From NCBI GenBank assembly GCA_032718475.1, contig JAUCBJ010000322.1:1-49896 (forward strand): DNA of 49,896 nt, written 5' to 3'. Source of the DNA: Nemertoderma westbladi (Eukaryota > Xenacoelomorpha > Nemertodermatida > Nemertodermatidae). Every line of letters begins with the position of its first letter. The first letter of the stretch is position 1. The translations under genes and the position numbers were made by a program. Of this stretch, positions 38,544 through 45,800 are shown one piece after another. The notes beneath the pieces were generated by a model. That model was not told the DNA's origin. It did no database searches and saw only the letters and a list, made by a program, of their open reading frames with translations.

Positions 38544-39104
38544 TGTGACGGGATCATCCAGAAAGGATCCCGATTTATCCTTGTTAGTTCACGCGTCCCC
38601 GCCGTGTGTGAAAGAGTGTAAAAGGTAAAGCTGCTGTTGTTCGTTATATTGTGATCTCCGGGATATGATATAGATATAGATGATATATAGATATTGGTGT
38701 ACACAGAAGGCGGGATATGTATGACGTACATACGTTGACGGTAACTAAAATCCCGGTACTTCCCTAGCTAATGTATGCTTACTGTACCACCAGTAACACT
38801 GAGATAACTGAAGTACTATGATTACTGCTTAGTGGTTATATTGCACGGTGGCCTTATTGTTCTACTCAATCGGTGCCAGCCCCCCTCTGATTGGTTGCTA
38901 CCCTTGTTGGCGCCCTTTGGGGTGTTCCCGTTCACCCCAGCTATTCTCTCTCTTGTCAGGGTACTAACCCCTGACCCTCACTGTGTGCCTCTCCTTCCCA
39001 TTCTGTTGGGGAGACACGAGTTGGTTGGCACCTAATCTCGTGTCCCCCAATATTGCTTATTGGCTTAACTTTGTGGAGTATTGGCGGGATTGAATAAGCT
39101 AACA
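38544..39104 (-). repeat. 3' LTR of the BEL/Pao element (inferred)
   Basis: The outer border is the abrupt end of the satellite and the inner border is a polypurine tract. In element orientation it starts TGTTAGCTT and ends CCCGTCACA, the TGT...ACA ends common in BEL/Pao. Length 561 bp is normal. A TATATA-type motif (38683-38688) lies about 140 bp from its 3' end and could drive transcription. The partner LTR is outside the window, so identity cannot be tested and the call rests on borders only. Confidence 0.65.
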
Positions 39105-39113
39105 CTCCCCCCC
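39105..39113 (-). promoter_or_regulatory. Polypurine tract (plus-strand primer site)
   Basis: The minus strand reads GGGGGGGAG immediately before the TGT that begins the 3' LTR. This is the expected position and composition of the polypurine tract that primes plus-strand DNA synthesis in LTR retroelements. Confidence 0.65.
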
Positions 39114-39848
39114 ATGCTATCTTCCCGGTGAAAAGATAGCATCAAACCAAAAAAGTGCGCTACAATCCCGCTGGATCCCGATCTAGCATCGGGTGTGGGG
39201 CGGAAATCTTTTCTTTCGGAGTCGGCTTTCCTGACCGCTCCCTCTGATAACGCTGATATGATATGATATGATAACGCTACCCTTTACGCCTGGCGTCCAC
39301 GTCGGACCGATCGTGCTCACCTCTCACACGATTTTTGTTTCCCCAACACTTTCGCCCTTGACTCTTACTCTTCTCTCACTCTAATCTCGGACTTCTCTGT
39401 CCCTTACTCAGCCTCTTACTCCTTCCCCCCACACGCTAGAATTGCATCCGCACCCTCTCCGCACTCCGCACTATCTGATTCTCTCACTGACTACCTCATT
39501 GACTACCTCATTTGCTCTGACGAATGTCACCTCCCCTCCCGTGCCGTCGCACTCAAGAAGTGTGAAGTCGTCTCATGTCTTGTCCATAGTCCCATAGTCA
39601 AGTTAGCCCCCCATTCCCAGTAGCTAATTGAGAAAGGTTGTATGACTATAGTACTTACTCCGAACGTATGTATTTTACTGCTAATTACTACGTACGTACA
39701 TACAAATTGCACTTATATGATTATTTGCATTAATTAAATTTGTACTTAGTTTAATTAAGTTTGTACTTAGTAGTTCGTACGTTCCACGCGGCGCCTTCCA
39801 GGCGGCCCACGTCCCATTCTCAGTTTCACTCCCTTGGCTCTCGGGAAC
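39114..39848 (-). other. 3' untranslated region of the element
   Basis: There is no convincing frame between the CCHC-protein stop and the polypurine tract. The region holds a short 'atatg' repeat near 39257-39272, a CT-rich stretch at about 39360-39450 and an AT-rich part near 39700-39775. Confidence 0.6.
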
Positions 39849-40547
39849 CTATCTGTTCCCCCGGGGGTAGTTCCCCCTAACGTCCTCTTCCCTGGGCCGT
39901 TTCTTGGTTATCACCGTACCTCTGACATCATCCGCTTTCTGCTTTCGGACCTTCGCCGCCACTTCCTTACTGATCCCGGTCGTTGGCTCCTTGGGCGCTG
40001 GTGTTATTAATGCCCGATACCGCTTCGCCGGTGGCCCCTCAGAATGGCCTGGCTGTCTCCCTCGGGTGGCATCCCATAGGATCATTTTCATTCTCTTTGG
40101 TACGTGCTCCGCCAAGAAGTCCCTAAACTCCCTCCGGTTCTCTGGCGTCCACCTGTCCAGGTACCGTTGCGTGTTCATAACTCCGGCGAACGACGCCGCC
40201 GTTGCTACCTCTTGATAGGTAAACGGTAACCTTCGCTTTATGATTTCCATGTGGGTCTCCTGGTTTATAAGAAAGAAACCCCACTTGAACTCCTGGGCCT
40301 TCATGCGCTGGCGCGTCATAGCCCCGACGTCGGCCCACTCCTCGAATCTTGCGAACTTCTCCTCGTCGTCCATCCAGTCGCACTGGCGTCCGTAGTGTCC
40401 CCGAAAGTGGCACTTTGGACATCGGTTGTGTAACCGTGGACACGCCCCCATCCTGTGGCTTGGTTCTCGGCAGTAGAGACAAAAGGTTCCTTTCTGGAAC
40501 CGATACAAACAGCTCCTTTCCCGGTGGGTCTGTCTCCCACCTCTCAT
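39849..40547 (-). CDS. Two-CCHC zinc-knuckle protein (accessory, 3' of pol)
   Basis: 232 codons from an ATG at 40547. Two consecutive zinc knuckles are seen: C23-x2-C26-x4-H31-x4-C36 and C43-x2-C46-x4-H51-x4-C56, both exact CCHC spacing. CCHC knuckles bind single-stranded nucleic acid, as in Gag nucleocapsid proteins. After them comes an acidic and aromatic segment (about 57-95) and a Lys/Arg-rich tail (about 185-232) that could bind RNA or act as a nuclear signal. The real N-terminus may lie upstream: the frame ending near 40483 looks more protein-like than the first 15 residues here, so a frame change may fuse the two. Position between pol and 3' LTR is that of env genes, but there is no signal peptide, membrane segment or glycoprotein feature. 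Family not recognised beyond the knuckles. Confidence 0.7.
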   Translation of the reverse strand: MRGGRQTHRERSCLYRFQKGTFCLYCREPSHRMGACPRLHNRCPKCHFRGHYGRQCDWMDDEEKFARFEEWADVGAMTRQRMKAQEFKWGFFLINQETHMEIIKRRLPFTYQEVATAASFAGVMNTQRYLDRWTPENRREFRDFLAEHVPKRMKMILWDATRGRQPGHSEGPPAKRYRALITPAPKEPTTGISKEVAAKVRKQKADDVRGTVITKKRPREEDVRGNYPRGNR

Positions 40548-40746
40548 ATGGTGTATCCACGTCCCTGTCTACCAGATGTCGGTGGTTATAGTACACCGAC
40601 TCGCCCTTCAGCCCCGGGTGGTCTACCAGACCCTCGAAAGCTATCTTAAAGGCCCTTCTGTAGCTCAGGGGTGATCCCAATAGCAGGAATGCCGTTGGTT
40701 CCTTCCCAATGACAATGGTCATGAATAGGTTCAGTAGACCCATCAT
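40483..40746 (-). CDS. Linking frame between exonuclease-like and CCHC frames
   Basis: This frame is open from 40776, with an ATG pair at 40746. Its first ~88 codons read like a folded protein: a hydrophobic start (LLNLFMTIVIG), then a mixed segment with ESVYYNHRHLVDRD. It overlaps the end of the exonuclease-like frame (stop at 40646) and the start of the CCHC frame (ATG 40547). The frame stays formally open to 40123, but its part below about 40480 is the shadow of the knuckles. The likely meaning is that one original polypeptide of roughly 600 residues is now spread over three frames. Cause unknown: indels, programmed frameshifting or reinitiation. I do not recognise a domain. Confidence 0.45.
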
Positions 40747-41623
40747 ATCGCAGGATATATCGCTTCTGATATATCTTTATCGCTCCTCTCCGGAATTGGT
40801 ACACCTCTTGTTTCCCTGGTCTCGCTCCCCACTTCAGCGAGATCGCTAACTCTGCTCCGTACTCCTCTCTGAACTTTCCCCAGTCCGTCGGTTTATGGCA
40901 TACGAGCCCCAATAGCTGGCCCATCGCCACCGCTCCGCACTGGCCTGTGTTCTCCACTAGTCCCAACCCGTCTGGCGCTGTCATAGCCATATAGACCGTC
41001 TGCGTGTCCAGAAGGTTGGGGGTGTACAGACCAATGATTCTCTCCGCGTCGTCGCGAATCGCCGATCCCACCTTCGTCGTTGACTTCTCTCTTACCAAGG
41101 CTTGTACCGCCTTCGGTAGTCGGTTCAGCTTCGGCCCGTCCTTGCTCCCATACGTTCCTAGATCGAATAAGAAAATGTCCCCATTTGGTGCGGCCAAATG
41201 TAGGAGTATGGTCCTTGCCGACGCCGCTGATCCTCGTCTCGAATCCCTCTCGTCTTCCACGGTTCCCTCGTCATCTAGGATCATATATCCTCCTCTACTG
41301 ACGGACTCTACGAACCTCTTCCAATCCTTCTTCGGCGAATCCCTTGCGTACCTCGGAATCCCGAACTTCTCCTCGTCTCCCTTTACTTCGTAGTGGAAGT
41401 GTTGGAATATCGCGTTGTCCAGCGACGGTGTCCCGTAGGTTCCGACCAGCCGCTGTTCGTGCACTTCCCTGAAGTGGTCTTGTAGCGCTCGCGCTGCGTG
41501 ACCCCTCTCCAACCGTTTGTAGTATCCTCTTGTCTTTTCTTCCGGATGTCTCTTGGTGAAGTCCACCAGTATCTCCTTTCCTCCTGACTCTGCCTTTCTC
41601 TTCCTAATCAACTTACTCGCCAT
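40646..41623 (-). CDS. DEDDy 3'-5' exonuclease-like protein (accessory, probably catalytically impaired)
   Basis: 325 codons from the ATG at 41623; the frame is also open just upstream, but only with GTG. The pattern follows the RNase-D/WRN/EXD1 type 3'-5' exonuclease fold (DNA_pol_A_exo1). Exo I is D117-x-E119 after a hydrophobic strand (YMIL), followed by a second strand IFLFDLG about 35 residues later. Exo II is K184-V-G with D192. A DTQ follows at 206, then W265-x2-RP and the Exo III tyrosine Y275. The Asp expected four residues after that Tyr is Arg (R279), so three of the four metal-binding acids are present. The N-terminal ~100 residues are basic and of unknown function. Loss of the last Asp suggests an RNA-binding pseudo-nuclease, as known for animal EXD1-type proteins, or a swapped ligand. 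Assignment is by motif spacing only. Confidence 0.55.
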   Translation of the reverse strand: MASKLIRKRKAESGGKEILVDFTKRHPEEKTRGYYKRLERGHAARALQDHFREVHEQRLVGTYGTPSLDNAIFQHFHYEVKGDEEKFGIPRYARDSPKKDWKRFVESVSRGGYMILDDEGTVEDERDSRRGSAASARTILLHLAAPNGDIFLFDLGTYGSKDGPKLNRLPKAVQALVREKSTTKVGSAIRDDAERIIGLYTPNLLDTQTVYMAMTAPDGLGLVENTGQCGAVAMGQLLGLVCHKPTDWGKFREEYGAELAISLKWGARPGKQEVYQFRRGAIKIYQKRYILRYDGSTEPIHDHCHWEGTNGIPAIGITPELQKGL

Positions 41624-42117
41624 TCCGAACACTACACTCGCTCACCTGCAGGGTGGTGCCTTACCAAGGCGCAGTACAGATGAGTGATGTATTAAGGTGT
41701 TCCGTACGGTTCGATAATGGCCTATATTCTACTTAATTGCGCCCTTTTATCTTATACTATTGCTTACCTAATTCTGTAGCTAACAAATGCACCCTAATTA
41801 CGATTTCTGTCCGTTACTTTTATTATGTTCCAGAATAATTTCTCTACTGTTACCACAATTTGTAACTTTCAGCCATATACTATTTATTTCTTGCCCTACC
41901 GTGCTACTACTTACTATTGCCTGTGAATTACCCTACTCTCTAATCCACATTCTGGCCTACTCTGTGGGTCTATGCAGTACAGCAGTATATGTCGCGTGGC
42001 CTACACGATCTATCCGACTGTACTCACATGCCCCCCTCTAACTGCTAACTAATATCTATATCATATATACATATCCCCCTAGTTCTAACTCTTATTAATT
42101 AGTACTTTCCTACTAAT
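41624..42117 (-). other. Spacer between 97-bp array and accessory genes
   Basis: No convincing frame on either strand. In element orientation, a GCAGGTGAG that matches a splice-donor consensus lies at about 41641-41649, just upstream of the ATG of the exonuclease-like frame. The rest is AT-rich with scattered short repeats. It could hold the promoter, splice or reinitiation signals that the downstream frames need, but none is demonstrable. Confidence 0.5.
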
Positions 42118-42740
42118 TCTCACCAGCTAACTAGCGGACGTACCCTTAACTAATTAACTAACTATCCTAACTCTTACTTTCTAGCTAGTTAGCGGTACTA
42201 CGTACCCTCAACTAACTAACTACTCCAGCTAACTAGCGGACGTACCCTTAACTAATTAACTAACTAACCCTTACTCTCTAGCAAGTTAGCGGTACTACGT
42301 ACCATCAACTAACTAACTACTCCAGCTAACTAGCGGACGTACCCTTAACTAATTAACTAACTAACCCTTACTCTCTAGCAAGTTAGCGGTACTACGTACC
42401 CTCAACTAACTAACTACTCCAGCTAACTAGCGGACGTACCCTTAACTAATTAACTAACTAATCCCTACTCTCTAGCAAGTTAGCGGTACTACGTACCCTC
42501 AACTAACTAACTACTCCAGCTAACTAGCGGACATACCCTTAACTAATTAACTAACTAATCCCTACTCTTTAGCAAGTTAGCGGTACTACGTACCCTCAAC
42601 TAACTAACTACTCCAGCTAACTAGCGGACGCACCCTTAACTAATTAACTAACTGACTCCTACTAACTGGTGGTACTACGTACCCTCTAACTACTCTAGCT
42701 AACTAGCGGTACTACGTACCCTTGACTAATTAACTAGCTG
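42118..42740. repeat. 97-bp tandem array inside the BEL/Pao element
   Basis: The motif 'ctccagctaactagcgg' recurs at 42223, 42320, 42417, 42514 and 42611, a constant period of 97 bp, with degenerate units on both sides (the first near 42121). Each unit contains an inverted repeat GGTAC-tac-GTACC, a 'ttaactaattaactaac' stretch and two versions of 'gctaactagcgg/gcaagttagcgg'. It lies directly after the A/T tract behind pol and before the accessory genes. Confidence 0.92.
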
Positions 42741-42743
42741 ACT

Positions 42744-42771
42744 ATTTTTTTATTTTATTTTTTATTATTTT
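42744..42771 (-). terminator. A-rich tract with overlapping AATAAA signals downstream of pol
   Basis: In element orientation this is an A-rich run with AATAA(A)-type hexamers about 100 bp after the pol stop codon. It could be a polyadenylation region for a gag-pol transcript, or the remnant of a poly-A tail where foreign sequence was joined to the element. Both are inferences. Confidence 0.35.
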
Positions 42772-42867
42772 GTGTGGGGAAGGGCGTCTAGCCCTCAATC
42801 CCACCCCCCTCAGTCCAAAAATGGACGACTAAAAACACACACAAATCTACTCTCTCCGCTTTTAGGT

Positions 42868-45800
42868 TTAAGGTGCTCCCTCCAAAAGACAACATTTACC
42901 TACAGCTCTCCTGTAGGTCTTTCTGTCTTTCGCACCTATCTTTCCACCTATCCGCACTTCTACCGATCGGACTCTTCCGTCCTTATCGGTGTATGTGCCT
43001 ACTACCCTCGCCAACCGCCACTGGTTGTTGATGATTGTATCATCCGTAACGATCACGAGATCTCCCTCTCTTAACTCTCTGTTTGGTTTCCTCCACTTGC
43101 TTCTTTTGTGAAGTGTGGGTAGGTATTCCTCAACCCACCTTCTCCAATACTCCGCGCTTATTGCTTTAGCGACTTTCCAACTCTGCTGGGAGTGTATGTC
43201 GTCTGGGTCTACACCCCGCATGTCGATTGTCACTGGCCTCTCCATTAGAAAATGGCTTGGCGTAAGCACCTCTAGTGACTCTGGGTCATCATTCTCCGGA
43301 TATAGCGGTCTGCTATTAATGATACCCTCACACTTTGCAAGTACCGTTCTCAAAATGTCCTCTGTGACCATATGGGTGTTCATCAGCTTCGTCATGAGAC
43401 GCTTCGAACTGCCCACCAGTCTCTCGACGCATCCTAGTGTATGTGGTGCATACGGCGTCCTTCTCTCCCATTTTACTTGACGTCGCCTCATGGCTGCCTT
43501 GACTTCCTCCCCTTCCAAGATGTCCAAGGCCTCTGCCATCTCGTTCTCTGCTCCCACAAAGTTGGTTCCGCTGTCGGAGTACATTACTTCGATTGTTCCA
43601 CCTTTGCGGTCTCTGAACCTTTCCAGCGCGTTTATAAACGCTGATGATGATGCATCTTGGGCGAGTTCTATGCCTACCGCCCTCGTGTTGTTACATACGA
43701 AGATTATCCCGTGGCGTTTCTCCGTGTGTCGCATCACCTTGATCTTTATTGGCCCGAACATGTCCACACCGCAATGCGTAAATGGCGGGTCGTGCTGTCT
43801 TACTCTACTCGCCGGTAGTGGTGCCATCTCCTGTATGGCTATCTCCTTCTTCGCTCGCCTGCAGGTCTGGCACTGCCCCACTACCGCTTTCACTTTCTTC
43901 CTTAGTTGCTTGACCCAGTAGGTCCTTCTTATTTCTGCGAGGGTTCGGTTGGTGCCCCCGTGCAATATCGACTTGTGGTAGTCCCAGATAATCTGGTGGA
44001 TTATCGGCGATCCTGTAGGAATGATGATGGGTTTCGGTGGTACCACAATGCTATTGTTGTATCCCACCCTAGAGTTCATTACTAGGATCCCGTCATCGTT
44101 TAGTTGTGGTGACAGCGTGATCAACTCGCTGTCTCGTCGAAGATGCTGTTTCTTACTGACGCGCTCCACTTCGTCGCCATAGTTCTTTCGTTGTTCGTAG
44201 CGGATGATTGCTCTAGCCGCTCCTTCCAGATCTATGGTCGTCCTGATTTTCTTCCTGTCGCCGACTCCCGCGAGGAAATTCCCGAAGGCTCTCCAGTACG
44301 CCACTAATTTCTTGGTCTTGTACCAGCTAGAGCTGTAGCTGAGGAGTTTATCCGTTGGGTTATTGCACACTTCCACTGATTTGGGTCGCACGTCCCTTAT
44401 CTCCCTCGCCATCTGGGAGTATATCTCTTCTCCCTCTGAATCTCCCTCTTCTCCTTCCGATATTACTTCTTCTGAGCATGGGTCCACCTTTCTCATCGGC
44501 GGCCAGGCCTCCTTGTCGCTCAGAAACTGTGGCCCGTGTTGCCACAATACTTCCTTCTTCAGGAAAGTGTGGCGTGCCACGCCCCTCGATAACAAGTCCG
44601 CTGGGTTCTCGTCCGTAGGGCAGTAGTGCCACCTTTCTAGCTCCGTCTTCGCCCTTATTTCGTCCACTCTATTCGCGACGAATATAGGGTATCGCGTTTT
44701 CTCGTTATGCAGCCAACCGAGTACTACCATGGAGTCCGTCCAGTAGTGTGTCTCCACTATGTTGGGAATAGCGTCCATTATGTAGGCTGTGGCTCTAACT
44801 CCTAATCTCGCCGCTGTCAATTCTAGTTTGGGAACTGACGCCGAATCTGGTGGCGTTGACTTCGCCTTGCTGAAGGCAAGTCTGGATTTGTGAGACCCCT
44901 CGTGTTGTACTAAGTAGAGTGCCGCTCCGTATGCCTCTAGCGACGCATCGGAGAACATGTGCAGATCCAGGTTCGTCATGTCCCCGTCCGGGAAATACAC
45001 TCTAGGCATGTTGTATGTTCCCATATCCTCTAGACCCTCTGTCCACTTGCACCATTGTTTCTTAATCTCTTCTGGCACCTCTTTGTCCCACTCGTCTTTT
45101 AGCTTGTATACTCTTTTGAGTATTTGTTTCCCCGTTACTAGTAGTGGGGATGCTAGGCCTAGGGGATCGTATATTCTTGCTATGTATGACACATAGCCTC
45201 TCTTTGTGTGGATGTCTGCGCCCTCCTGGCTTAGTTGGTACCTTAGTTCGTCTGTCTCTTTGTTCCACACGATTCCCAGTGCCTTTTGTTGGGACTCTGT
45301 CCTCCTACTCGCCATGTCCTGCCCCTTTGCTGTCGTGGGATTATCCATGGTCGATTGTGGTCTCTCGTCCTCTATCGCTTTGATAAATTCCTGCGAACTG
45401 GACTGGAATTTGGTCAGGTTAAAGCCGGATCCTCTTAGGATGTCGCGAACCTCGCGCCCCGTATCCAGTATCTCTTTAACCGTGTTTCCCGAGTCCATCC
45501 CGTCGTCTACGTAGAAGCCGCGTCGAATCATGTCGACGGCCCTAGTGCTATATCTATCCTCTTTCCCTTTTACCGTGTCTCTTACCGCCATAGTCGTTGT
45601 GAAGGAAGACGACTTGGCGCCCATGTTCTGCACTATCATCTTGTACATTGGTATGATCGACGGTTCTTCGTCGCCGTTGTACCATAAGAAGCGTTGACTA
45701 TCGCTGTCTTCTTCCGTTACACGGACTTGGTTGAACATGCCCTCTATATCGCAGGTGAAGGCGTGTTTTCCGTTCCTGAATCTTAATAGGACCTCGATCC

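Noticed and set aside
38432-38731. 99-codon minus-strand frame across the satellite/LTR border
   Set aside because: It joins LTR sequence to a satellite monomer with no domain; a chance frame over an insertion junction.
42780-42830. Possible polypurine tract and LTR start right after the pol stop
   Set aside because: The minus strand has a G-rich run (GAGGGGGGTGGGA) about 45 bp after the pol stop that could begin an LTR. No matching TG...CA end was found before the accessory genes, and the tract at 39105-39113 has better borders. It remains a weak alternative.
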